DNA from: Acephala macrosclerotiorum
Taxonomy: Eukaryota > Ascomycota > Leotiomycetes > Helotiales > Mollisiaceae
Reading direction: 5' to 3'
Assembly (NCBI GenBank): GCA_014904845.1
Contig: MU119267.1
Span: 3,672 to 67,671, forward strand
DNA: 64,000 nt
Of this stretch, positions 14,640 to 25,265 are shown one piece after another (within the stretch, counting starts at the first letter, position 1; every line of letters begins with the position of its first letter). The notes under the pieces are model-generated. The model did not search any database. It saw nothing but the letters and a program-made list of their open reading frames with translations, and was not told the origin of the DNA. The translations under genes were made by a program, and so were the position numbers.

Positions 14640-15339
14640 ACTCGTGCGACGCTAAAATTTACTGTCGTCGTTAAAAGAATACTACGTAAAAAGTAAAATT
14701 TTTTACGAAAGTAATATTTTAAATTTTCACTCTAAGCTTTTTGAGAAACTAGTTATAGAGCTTAAAAACACCTACTTTAAGCCCTAGTAAAGGTTTTAAG
14801 ACTGTGTGGAAAGGGTTAAATGAGCCTTCGTATACTTTGTAAAAGTTGAAATCCAGGGTTAAAACTACGTAAAGATATTCCGAGCACTTACAAAAGCCCT
14901 TGTTTTTTGGAATGTTTTCGGGATGCTTCGAGCCGGTTAAAACAAAATTGCTGGACGTGCTTTTGACGTGCTTTTAAGTCTATTTTCTTAAATATCAACG
15001 TTAAAAAAACGAGAGTAAAAGGAATCGTTTTAAAATTAAAAGCTTGGGTTGGGTAAGTCCTTGTGCGTGGGCATAATGGGCGTGGGCGGGTGCGCAGGCA
15101 CAGGCAGGAGAGGTGAGAGGCAGAGGCGGCCCTTAAAAGTTTGAGAGCTCTCTGGGGAATGAGAAGCGGATTCGTGCTGCGCCGAGCCTCAATTTGTCCC
15201 GCCCCCTGCTCTCATTCTTGGCAGACCCAGTCGCAAATGAGAGCACCCAATCAAAAGGCATTTTCAACTGTCTGTGCTCTTACCTATTTTCTGAAGAAAA
15301 AGTCTGGAGCATGCTTTCGTAGGGGTTGGTAGCAGCAAT
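14640..15339. other. graded transition from RIP block to gene block
   Basis: Composition rises over about 400 bases from nearly pure AT (to 14,640) through mixed sequence (14,640-15,050) to a G-rich stretch around 15,060-15,130. I see no gene. The graded edge contrasts with the sharp, repeat-defined edges of the later AT blocks and is consistent with RIP leaking outward from a duplicated element. Confidence 0.6.
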
Positions 15340-18300
15340 TTAACTATTTTTAAATAGTTTTATAAATTTTTTCAAATTAAGAACTTTCATTGTCGTATTA
15401 ATCTCGATCCCCGGCATTGCAAGTAACTGGCTTACGATAGTAGTATGCTTTTTTGAGATTGCAATATAAAGTGGTGTTCGGCCGTATTCATTTGCCGTAT
15501 TGATTTCGATCCCCGGCATTGCGAGCAATTGGCTTACGACGGTAGCGTGCCTATTTGAAACTGCACAAAAGAGCGATGTATGGCCGTGTTTATCTGCCGC
15601 ATTGACTTCGATCCCCGGCATTGCGAGCAACTGGCTTACGATAGTGGCGTGCCCTCGGAAAGCTGCATTATAGAGCGGTGTCCAGCCGTATTTATTTGCC
15701 GCATTGACTTCGATCCCTGGCATTGCGAGCAACTGGCTTACGATAGTGGCGTGCCCTTTTAAAGCTGCATTATGAAGCGGGGTCAAGCCGCTTTTATCTG
15801 CCGCATTGACTTCGATCTCCGGCATTGCGAGCAGCTGGCTTACTACTCCTTGATGCCCGAATTGTGACGCAAGATGTAGACTGGCAAGCCCAGAAGGCGG
15901 CTCGAAGAATGGCTCATTCATCCAATATATCATACTCCAAACAACATATGGATAAGCTTGAGGAGAACAAATATCCAAGGCTAACTCTATCGAAGGATGA
16001 CCTTCTGGAATCATGGCTTCTCGGAAATGAGCTGACCAATTGACTGCGGCGTACTCGAGGAAATTGTATCTTAATTTGAGTTTCTTTGCTTTCATTTCGA
16101 ATTCGAAGTAGCTTTCGGCCGATTTATTCTCATCCTGAGTGCTATCGTCCTGTATATCTGTAGAAGCTTCCTCAAGGCGGAACCCCTCTAGCCGCAGATA
16201 CCACATGCAAATATGAGCCAGAACGAAGTTCGATTGTTGGATAGAGAGTGTGTGCTTCCAGGTCCAATTGGTGGTAACTGTCGATTGAGGAAGCTCCGCC
16301 CGCCCAATCAAAAACTCTTTAGCGGTTTGATGAAGCAAATAGACTCTTCCATCGATAACGCTTACGAAGAGACCACAGAGATTCCGGATCAGATTCTTAG
16401 AGTATTCCTCTGATTGAACCTCGAGATCACTAAGTGCTTTATCGTCTTCTTGGATTGATAGCGCGATGCTCATCTCCTTTACAGACAGTGGCCTGACTGC
16501 AATACAAACGATCTGCAAGAGCTTCTTTGCTTGTTCTTTGTCTGTGCTCTGGTTGAGAATAGCTGTGTACGCAGCATCGACGGAGTCCGGTATCGTGCCG
16601 AAGATTTTCAGCCTGCCTCTCTTTGTAACAGATTGAGCATCTTTCCGAATCAACTCAAATATCAGCTTCAGCCATAGGTATGTCCTGTGTTCGACTTTGG
16701 CAAGTTCTCTTTGCAAAACCAAAATTGTCGCTTGATCGAGGTACCACATTCGCTGAATCTTCCCAAGCTCGTCTTGGATAACAAGGTCTATCTCGCGTTT
16801 GATCTGATCCGTGTCTTCTTCGGCTGCTAGACGAATCGTGGGTAGTTCTTGAGCAAGATCGCTGAATTGATCCACAATGCGCTGCAATGGTCGACTGGTC
16901 ATGAGAAATTTCAAAGCTGTCTTGTCTAGAATGCGATGGCCTTCGTAGAAGGCACATACTTTCCGAAGCACGTATTCTAGTTCGGACTGTCTGCATTCGT
17001 CGAGAGCATCCAAGACGCATATGATTTCTCCAGCTTTGGGGTCCGCTGAGGCCGTAATAAGGACTTCCCATAATAAGTCGACGCTTGCCGTGAGCTTGTC
17101 TCCATTACGATTGTAGACTTCTATGGCGTACTTAAGAAGCTCAATTTTCTGGGCGAAAAGTTGGTGGAGTAAAGCACACAGAGCATTTGTTGTGGTCTTC
17201 TGGTCCTCATTGTCATCCTTGAAGAAGAAGTAACAGATGGTTCGATCCTTGGTCGCTTGCAATTCTTCGTCCACAAGAAATTTGGATAGCACAGATTTAC
17301 CGCAGCCTGGGTCTGCAGAAACCCAAAGGAGGCTTGAGGCGGAGCTGTCCCGCCAATTGACGTAATTAGTGTGCCTCAAGAACCATTGGCAGGTGCCTTT
17401 AACAAGGATCGGGTTTCTGTCCTTATATCGCTGGTAGTCTGAGGTTCTAAGGAGCTGGTGGCGTTCATTCTCTTTCTCAAGCCGCGGATCACTTCCAGGA
17501 TCTACGTGACATATAAATGTTATTGACTGTTCACATGAAGCTATTACAAGGTTCACCTACTTATATGAACATTCCCTTGTACATTTCCAATTACTGATCC
17601 AGAACCAGTATTAAACTGGTCGATTTTCTGACTGTATACTCCCACCCTAGGAGCACTACCAGCAGCAGCTTTGGGATTGCCAACCCTTGGTGATGTTTGG
17701 CCACTCCCAATAGGCTCCTGACCCATGTCGGCCGCTGTTGCTGAATCCATCAATTCCACCAAGTCACGCAACCTGTTCAATACCCGTCGGTACCCCGCGT
17801 CATTCCTCCCACTAAACTTTGTCATATTCATATGATTTGCAGGAATAGCTTGGTTAGAGTATCCGTGTAGAACAGCCGATTGCTCCGAAACAATGATCCC
17901 TAGACCGACAACAGCCTTCTCCTCAAAGAAGCAATATACACTGATGCTAACATCAGGTTTGTGGAGCAATTGCTGAAATTGCTGTTGTACAGCAGTTAAC
18001 ACCACTGACTCTTGCTGAAGGACTCCCACAATCGATGAGTTCGTGTGCCAGATGATATTGAGATACTTCGCAAACATGTGTCCTAGCGTTGCTAAGCCCG
18101 ATCCACTATGGGGTGTGCCCATGAAGATGATGCCCCTCGTGGATTGAAAGACTTTGTCGAGGTTTACGTCGCCTTCTCTGCATATCAAGAGTGCTTGTTC
18201 GCAGACTAGACCACCTAGGCTGTGAGCGATAAAGATGATGGGTCGGTCCCGGTGTTCTCTTCGTTCATCTGACACATCAGATGCCAAGCTCTTCCCATGA

Positions 18301-18754
18301 TTCCTGAGATTATTATTCCCAGTCACGCCCCACAATTTGACGACGTCGGCGTCGTAGCCGAAAGCCATAATGCGTGCATTCGGCATGTCTTTTGCCAACT
18401 CGAGTGGCCAAAAGGTGCCGTTCGGATGGGTCCATGTCTTGTCGCGATTACCCGTGAGGCCATGTACAAAGACGATACTGTTTATGACTCAGGTTAGAAG
18501 TGATCGTTCTAGTAGCTAGGTCTTGGATTATACTCAAGCGTAGCACCAGTAGGATCCGCCACGACATTGATTCCTACGGGCCCTTCCGTAGAGGACAAGT
18601 CAACCGTCTGTTGCGGAGCGGCAGCTAAACTTGTGTCTAGCCTAGTCGTGGGATCGGCAATTTCTAGCGTTCTCTCTGAGCTCGGTTCTCCGACGTTGGA
18701 CTTCTGGCGTTTAAACAATGAGCGACCGAATGTTGAACCAGGCCTTTTCGACAT
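15340..18754 (-). CDS. fungal NLR: alpha/beta hydrolase - NACHT - ankyrin repeats
   Basis: Predicted join of three exons on the minus strand: 18754-18534, 18477-17561 and 17501-15340, with introns of 56 and 59 nt; 1,099 residues. The first junction recreates the hydrolase strand IVFVHGLTG (75-83). A SesB/PGAP1-like alpha/beta hydrolase follows, with nucleophile elbow AHSLGG (158-163), GTPHSG (194-199) and a candidate catalytic His at 289. A Gly/Asn-rich linker at 361-379 precedes the NACHT NTPase: P-loop GCGKS (445-449), Walker B VLDALDEC (542-549) and TSRP (581-584). Five 34-residue ankyrin repeats (about 919-1,085) close the protein. Such NLRs act in cytosolic non-self recognition, where ligand binding by the repeats is thought to drive NACHT oligomerisation and activate the N-terminal effector. 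The family assignment is firm; the ligand and enzymatic substrate are unknown. The Lys-rich tail after the last repeat is AT-rich and may mark truncation of the array. Confidence 0.9.
15373..15890 (-). repeat. five 102-bp ankyrin-coding tandem repeats
   Basis: The anchor (C/T)GGCATTGC recurs at 15,412, 15,514, 15,616, 15,718 and 15,820, an exact 102-base period (34 codons). The units are highly similar, especially over SQLLAMPGIEVN, which suggests recent unit turnover. The whole array, about 510 bp of short units, has not been RIPed. Confidence 0.95.
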
Positions 18755-20057
18755 CCTTGGAATTTATTTGGGGTCTCGAGATGCTTGAAAAGTTTGGATG
18801 ACTAGGGGAGCATCGTCCTTTGAGCTTCGGGCGGTACCGAGGAAAAAGCACTTCCACATTACAGTCTTCACACGACAGCGGGAAACGTGTGACAGTGATG
18901 TGACAGGCGTGGTAAGTCGTGATAGGCACGATTAACACTCCCCTCTCGTGTCAGTCTGATTCTGGCATTGGTGCCCAAGAAGGTATTGGTCGGGAATTCT
19001 GCTTGGCTGGGTACACAATACCAACATTTCAATTATGTCACTTCATCTTCAGCCGCGCGGGTCCTACAGCCTCACCTCAAGCCGAAGGCTTCGAAGAGCC
19101 CATTTTCGTTCGTTCGCCAGCTTTGAGCAGTACGTCCAGATTTTCAAACGTTCAACCAGCTCGGTTGAAGCATCTAACTTCTGCTGCGCCTCAGACATGT
19201 CTAAACATGATGTTTCGGCGCGTTACCTTACAAGTTATGCGTTGCTAGAACTACTCGTAACATTACTATGCAGCAACCTAAGCAAGGTCGAGAATTGTAG
19301 GGCTAATTAGCAGCAAGGGGGTGTTTGCCAATCAGCAAAATAAGCATGACCTTCACCAAAAAATCTTCAAGATTCCTACTCGCGCACCCCCCTCGTCACT
19401 GCACAGCCGCAAAATTTTCCACCTCTCCAACTTTGTCGAGGCTGCGTCTCTACGGGAAACCGTGTAACCTTATACCAGCGATGCAAGGGTTCATTTCCCT
19501 ATCTAATTCAGTGCTTTCTCAAGCCGCAACGACGAATTATTGAGCCGTTCGAGCCACTTGCGATTCTGATTACTGAATTTTTGATCCGAGATCCAAGCAT
19601 CTAGTGTTCGGAGTTGTGCTTGGACAGTGTGTTATAATCCTAGCGCCGAAAGCACTGTTTACGAAATTCCAAATTTTCGAAAGTGGTTATCATACGAAAA
19701 TTAGCAATACATAATGCCGTAGTCTGTTAAAAGCCAAGGCTTGTGAGAGAAAAGATTGTCGAGAGAACCCAATTCTCCTTAATCTATGGTCTTATGTGAC
19801 AAGCAGAGGTAGTATTGATATCTATATCTCTACAAAAAAGAAATGGTCGGTAATCGAAACTTTCGAGACATTGAAAAAGAACGATATTCGACGTCTTGTT
19901 AAGTGGCGATTGGTCTTTCATTTTATTGACTCAGAGAATGTAGAAGGGTCCATTCAAAGGTTCGTGGGCGCAAAGAAGTTGCAAAACTGAAAGTAGAACA
20001 ACAATGGTATTCGGTCTATGGGAATCTATCTATCCTCTATGTTTTACGTCTCTTCAT
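18755..20057. other. intergenic region, no supported gene
   Basis: Lies upstream of the NLR start and downstream of the Old Yellow Enzyme stop. Only short, unconserved-looking open frames occur (109 codons at most), without recognisable motifs. The NLR promoter should lie in the first part. Confidence 0.5.
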
Positions 20058-21167
20058 CTACAACTGAGCCGAAGGATTCTCCTTTGCAAACGCCCAATCC
20101 GTGTATCCATGCTTCTCTCCCTTGTTATAAAACAAATCTCTGTTGTAAGGCGTAAACTCAATACCGTTCTGTATCCTGTAAACCAAATCTGGGTTCGAAA
20201 TGAAGTATCGTCCAAACACAATTCCAATATCTTTGCCCTTGTATTCCTCGTCAACAGCTATCTTTGCAGACTCAGCGTTGAAGCCTCCTGCGATCAAGAC
20301 AGGAGATTGGTTGTTCCAGATATCGATCAAGAAGTCCACCTTACCAGTCGATTCGATTGATGAATTTCCAGATATCCGTGATTCCAGGACATGGATGTAT
20401 GCCAGCTTCAACTTCTTGAGCTCTTGGGTATAGTACGAGAATTGTGGGATTGGATCCTTCATCTTCATGCCCTGGAAATCCGAGAAAGGGCTCATTCTGA
20501 TGCCAACTCTCTCAGCTCCAATAGCATCAACCACGGCTTTCGAAACCTCCAGCCCAAACCGTGCTCGGTTCTCAATGCTTCCACCATATGAATCGGTTCT
20601 GTTATTCGAGACATCCTGGAGGAATTGATCGATAAGGTATCCGTTCGCGCCGTGAATCTCAACACCATCGAATCCAGCCGCCACAGCGTTCTTCGCAGCT
20701 TGAACATAAAGACCAATATATTCCTTAATCTCCGCCTCCGTCAACGGTATAGGCGTAGCTCCTCCTTCGAAAGGGATATCGCCCGCAGAAACAACCTTCG
20801 CATCCTCCCCCAACTCCTTCTTCAGCTGTCCCGGAGCCGCGGCTCTCCCCAAAGCCCAAAGCTGCAGATAAATAAAGCTTCCCTTCTTATGCACAGCTTC
20901 AGTGACGTTCTTCCAGCTATCGATTTGTGCTTGTGACCAAATGCCAGGAGCGTTGCCGTATCCGCCAGCTTGCGGAGCGATGAAGGTGGCTTCGGTGATC
21001 AAGAGGGTGCCGGGCGCTGAGCCTCGTTGAGCGTAGTATTCGGGGACGAAGGGGAGGGGGACGTGATTGTCGTCTGCGCGGAAACGGGTTAGGGGTGCCA
21101 TGACGACGCGGTTTTGGAGTTGGATGTTGCCCAGCTTGAGGGGCTTGAAGAGGGTTGAGGTGGACAT
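20058..21167 (-). CDS. Old Yellow Enzyme family NAD(P)H:flavin oxidoreductase
   Basis: Single-exon gene of 369 residues beginning MSTSTLFKPL. An upstream in-frame TTG is not a plausible start. It is an FMN-dependent TIM-barrel ene-reductase that uses NADPH to reduce activated C=C bonds of enones and similar electrophiles in the cytosol. Family marks in order: substrate/FMN-contacting Thr in MAPLTRF (Thr27), the HGANGYL signature with His172 and Asn175 as the substrate-binding pair and Tyr177 as the usual proton donor, SYGGSIENR in the middle, and FGRYFISNPDL near the C-terminus, which contacts the FMN phosphate. Length is normal for the OYE class. In fungi these enzymes serve in oxidative stress, detoxification or ergot-type alkaloid pathways; no biosynthetic partner is adjacent, so a general detoxifying role is more likely. 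Confidence 0.95.
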   Translation of the reverse strand: MSTSTLFKPLKLGNIQLQNRVVMAPLTRFRADDNHVPLPFVPEYYAQRGSAPGTLLITEATFIAPQAGGYGNAPGIWSQAQIDSWKNVTEAVHKKGSFIYLQLWALGRAAAPGQLKKELGEDAKVVSAGDIPFEGGATPIPLTEAEIKEYIGLYVQAAKNAVAAGFDGVEIHGANGYLIDQFLQDVSNNRTDSYGGSIENRARFGLEVSKAVVDAIGAERVGIRMSPFSDFQGMKMKDPIPQFSYYTQELKKLKLAYIHVLESRISGNSSIESTGKVDFLIDIWNNQSPVLIAGGFNAESAKIAVDEEYKGKDIGIVFGRYFISNPDLVYRIQNGIEFTPYNRDLFYNKGEKHGYTDWAFAKENPSAQL

Positions 21168-22509
21168 GATTGCTGTTGATCGAGATAGTAGGCTGATCAA
21201 TTGAGTAGCTGGCAGAACAATTGAAGGTCAGCAGAGAGAAGGAGAAGCAATTGAGAGAGGGGTTGTTTGGAGACTGAAAGAGGAAGGAGGGGTAAGTCCT
21301 TTATACTTCACCTTCTCCCCGAGGCTTGTTACTGATTGCGTGCGCAAGGCTGATACACGAGCCTCATTTCTTCCTGATTCCTAAGCAATCGTCGGAGATA
21401 CGAAGATAAATGGATCAGGAAACACGAAGCATCCACTTAGGATGCATGTTCCTGAAGTTTCGCGACTCAGTCAGAATTATTAATCGGATTTAGCATGACG
21501 TTGGCGTGACGTTTTTGCCAGGAACTTGCATCGGCAAGTTGGTACACGCTTGCCGAGCCGAGCTTGATGACAAGTGCACTTCTCCTCCACGTCAGCACTT
21601 TATATTGATGACATGCTGAGAATTTGTGATGCGGATAGTTTGACTGTCCCGAATGAGAGCTTTGAAGAGTAATCTTGCCATGTATATTCGGCGTCGACTT
21701 GATCTCGTCATTCTCGTCTCATGAAGGTATACCCGAGCACTTCTTGGCTCAGTTATTTGAGTTTCTTCTGTAGAGTCAGCACATTTATAAGAGGACCACT
21801 TGTATGGAAGTACTTATATTACCTATTCCGTCTCCATTTCGCACGTCAATCATACGTCTATCCTTCCTTATGCGGATATACTTTTTTCAGCGACTGACCT
21901 CAGTAGACCATGAGCATATTGAAGATCCAAAACCGAGTACGATCTCAAGAACGAAGAGAGGATCTAAAGACATAAAGATAACCTTAACTCTCAGGTAAAA
22001 AGACTGTATCTACCTAGGTATACTTTGGGATGATATCACGTGATGTTCCTTCTCACAAACTAAGTGCATTTCCTTCATTGATATGGTAAACGAAGTCACT
22101 TATACCCACATATATTAGCACATAGAAGTGCCTCCGAAGAAAAAGACACATGTTTCTACTCAAGTCATGAAAAGGGGGAGAATTTCTAGCGAGGCTGACT
22201 GTGGCTGGTGATCCTGCATTAGCCAGCCTGCTCCAACCAATCATCATGTTCATCTTAGCACCAACAAAGAAGGGTATTCAGACCTCCATCTCTTAGCCTT
22301 CACTCACACTCCCTTCACATTCGTTTCACGTCATTCATTTGCCTATTCCTCAAAGTTTTTCGCTTTTATACCCGACCTCCTCTGATTTGATTCCTCAACG
22401 CCCTTCATCACAACGTGTCCGGATCCGAATCCCTCAGCCTCACCTGACATGGCCAGGTAACCCACCCCCTACCCCGGACTTACTCCACACTCACACACCC
22501 TCCCTCACC
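21168..22509. other. divergent intergenic region between OYE and GT69 genes
   Basis: About 1.3 kb separating two divergently transcribed genes. It must hold both promoters. The stretch just upstream of the plus-strand ATG (22,370-22,509) is strongly C/T-rich on the coding strand, common for fungal 5' leaders. No gene or repeat recognised. Confidence 0.5.
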
Positions 22510-23948
22510 ATGGCCCTCCTCACCCGCTCCCTCAAACGCCGCCTCCTTCGTCCCCGAACCATCCTCCTAACTCTCGCTCTCATCTTCCTCTTCGACGCCT
22601 ACTTCATAACCTCCTTCCGCCCTTCCCCAACCCGCATCTTAACCCTTCCCTCCTCCCTCCAAAACCGCAAAATCTTCATAGCCTCAATCCACCGGAATTC
22701 AGAATACATGCTTCGTCTCTACTGGAACACAGCCCTCTTAAACCTAGTCCAACACCTCGGAACCAAGAATGTATTCGTTTCCATCCTCGAATCTGGAAGC
22801 CAGGAAGACACGAAAGGCGCTTTGTCAGATCTTGAGAAGAAATTGAATGAATTAGGAGTAGCGAATCGGATTGAGGTGGGGATGAGCGTTGAGGAGCAAG
22901 CTGCTTGGGTGTTGGATGTTCCGGAGGAAGGAAACAGGGAGGGGTGGATTTTCACGGGGAGAGGAGGGAAGGGGTGGGAGCCTAGACGGATTCCGTATTT
23001 GGCGGACTTGAGGAATATAGTTATGGAGCCGTTGGGTGAGCAGGGGAGGTATGATACCGTGCTTTGGATTAACGATGTTGTTTTTACTGTGAGTCACGTG
23101 CTCGACCTTGGAGACGGGAAGAGAAAGCTGACGGAGGGCAGGCGGAGGATGTTACGACGTTACTAGCGACGAGAGATGGGGATTATGCAGCAGCATGTGC
23201 ATTGGACTTCTCTGGGAACTCTGAAGCCTAGTAAGTTTCCCACCCCTCCAACGTCTTCAAAACAACAACTAACATCCCCATCAGCTACGACACCTTCGCC
23301 CTCCGCGATTCATCGGGCCTTAAAACCGCCACAACCACATGGCCCTACTTCTACTCCTCCACATCCATCCACTCTCTCCGTGCCATGCAACCCATCTCAG
23401 TGCAATCCTGCTGGAACGGTCTAATCGCCCTCGACGCCTCCCCTTTCTACCCCTCCACCCTCGCCCGCTCTGTCTCCTCCTCCCCACACCCACCGCTTAA
23501 ATTTCGCGGGCTCCCCGACTCCCTCGCAAAATCCCACCTCGAAGCTTCAGAATGCTGTCTCATCCACTCCGACAACCCCCTCCGCTCCACCAAAGGAATA
23601 TTCCTAAACCCCAACGTCCGCGTATCTTACAACGCAACCACCTACTCGAAAGTCAACGGTGGGGGAGAAGTCAAAGCCGATATCATGGGTATCGTTGATG
23701 GGGTTCCGGGTGGTGATGGGAGGGCTTGGCCGGGGGGTTGGGAGATGGTTAAGGGGATGTGGTGGAATAGGGTTGTGAGGTGGACGGGGCGGTTGAGGAT
23801 TTGGAGTGAGGAACGGGTAGTGAGGGGGAGGGTGCGGAGGTGGATTAGGCAGGGAGAGGTGGTGGGAGAGAGGAGGGAGGCAGTGGGGACGGAGTGTATG
23901 GTTAATGAGATGCAGGTATTATATCAGAATGGGTGGATGCATGTTTGA
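22510..23948 (+). CDS. GT69 family (CAP59/CMT1-like) alpha-1,3-mannosyltransferase
   Basis: Predicted join 22510-23088, 23142-23230, 23285-23948 (introns of 53 and 54 nt with branch sites GCTGAC and ACTAAC); 443 residues. The start has a strong context, ACCATGG. A short Arg-rich cytosolic tail followed by one hydrophobic segment (about 17-35) indicates a type II Golgi membrane protein. The lumenal domain begins with RKIFIASIHRNSEYMLR, and WINDVVFT (186-193), immediately before the first intron, matches the family's NDV(V/I)F core; the next exon gives AEDVTTLLATR and CALDFSG, also typical. The family transfers mannose in the manner of cryptococcal CMT1/CAP59; in ascomycetes the acceptor is generally unknown, probably cell-wall or glycan mannan. 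The C-terminal third (from about 23,690) is G-rich and the least conserved-looking part. Confidence 0.88.
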
Positions 23949-25096
23949 GTAAAAGAAAAGGAGCGAGGATTGCATAGCGATAGAGATTTCTTGGATTGGG
24001 GATGGAAATACGGCATGAAAAGAAGCGGGACTTCGCCGGTAGTTTAAAATGTACGAGTAGGGAGTGCATATACATGAATCGACGTTCATGTCCTCGAATC
24101 GATACGTCGGTCGTTATTCTAGATCATCGGGTGCATTCTGTTCGTGATCAAGAAATGCACAACGAGTGAAGAAGCATGTCAGTTCACACTTGCAGCTCAA
24201 GTCTAACATCCTCGCTAAGTGCTACCCCTTCCCTCGTCATTGTCCCAGCTGAAGCGTTGCTCAACGAGGACGTCGAGGGTGCCTTAACGCCTCAACTAAA
24301 GCCATCCTGAAAAAGAAAACCACGATCAGAAACAACAACGCTGACAGAAGGAACTCCGCCTCATCTCGTGAGACATAAGGGAAAGACACAAATTTCATTA
24401 TCCAAAGCATGATATTGAAGCGATGACGTAAAAGCTGAGATCTAGCTGAGACCATATATTTTCTCCTCGTGCTGAAATATGACATAGTACGAAAATGGTA
24501 CGATTGTTACATACATGACTCGATAGAATAAATGAGAAACTAGAAGAAAGAAGATAAAAAAGGCTTCCGGAAGTAGCGAACATCTCAACGAGGTAACACT
24601 CTCACTTAAATTATCCCCGTTTCCGTTTTTGTAAAATCTTCAAACCGTGAGAATAATGGACTTGTCTCGGGACTGATAGATTGATGACGACGATCCGTAG
24701 CACAGATCACTAAAACACCTCATTCAAACACGACGAGAAAAAGGTTTGATTGAACAAAGTGATGTTGGAAAGTTCAGCCACTGACTTCAATGTCTCACCA
24801 TCATCCGATTCCACATGCAAGTCTGCATCAGCGGTAAATCATTGGCTCCCACCAAATTCAAGATGCGAAAATCTCCAAACCTCAAAACGTAACTCTAGTT
24901 CTCTTCGAATACTTTCTTTAGCTACCAAGTACCCGGATCCTCAAGCACCCACCGCAGAAGCAGAAATCGAAGACAAAGAGAAGCAGCGACAGAAAAAGAA
25001 GCAGTGTATCGTACCACCACATCCCTTCAAACCACCGAAGAGGTACTTCATCTAGGACTTACCAACGATGTACCATTCATCTCTCCCAGATCCTGC

Positions 25097-25265
25097 GTAC
25101 TACCTACAGGGCCTTTTAATTGCTAAGCGAGAGAAAATACGTCCAAATCCAGTCGAAATTCCGAGTGGTCTGCCCAATCACCTGTCCAGATCTTCTTTTT
25201 TTGGTCTGTAATTGGGTAATCTGGGTGGCGACGTTTTAACAATTAAAAGGGCCTGTACGTAGTAG
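25097..25265. repeat. 169-bp inverted-repeat unit, MITE-like
   Basis: The 26-base arm at 25,097-25,122 matches the reverse complement of 25,240-25,265 with three mismatches; both arms contain CCTTTTAATTG. The 117 bases between have no coding. No clear target duplication is visible outside the arms, so it may be a small non-autonomous transposon or simply a long hairpin. Confidence 0.55.

Larger units (their letters stand above)
1..14640. other. RIP-saturated AT-rich block
   Basis: The block is almost entirely A and T and has no open frame worth reporting. Most remaining C and G lie in CpG: in the first 180 bases I count six C residues, five of them followed by G. CpA and TpG are nearly absent and TpA is abundant, the pattern left by RIP (C to T mainly at CpA) on duplicated DNA. 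It is probably a nest of old transposons. Three recognisable repeat families survive inside and are listed separately. The left edge lies outside the window. Confidence 0.9.

Noticed and set aside
15391..15840. Regular short repeats that could be mistaken for a CRISPR array
   Set aside because: The exact 102-base period is in frame and encodes ankyrin repeats of a eukaryotic NLR.
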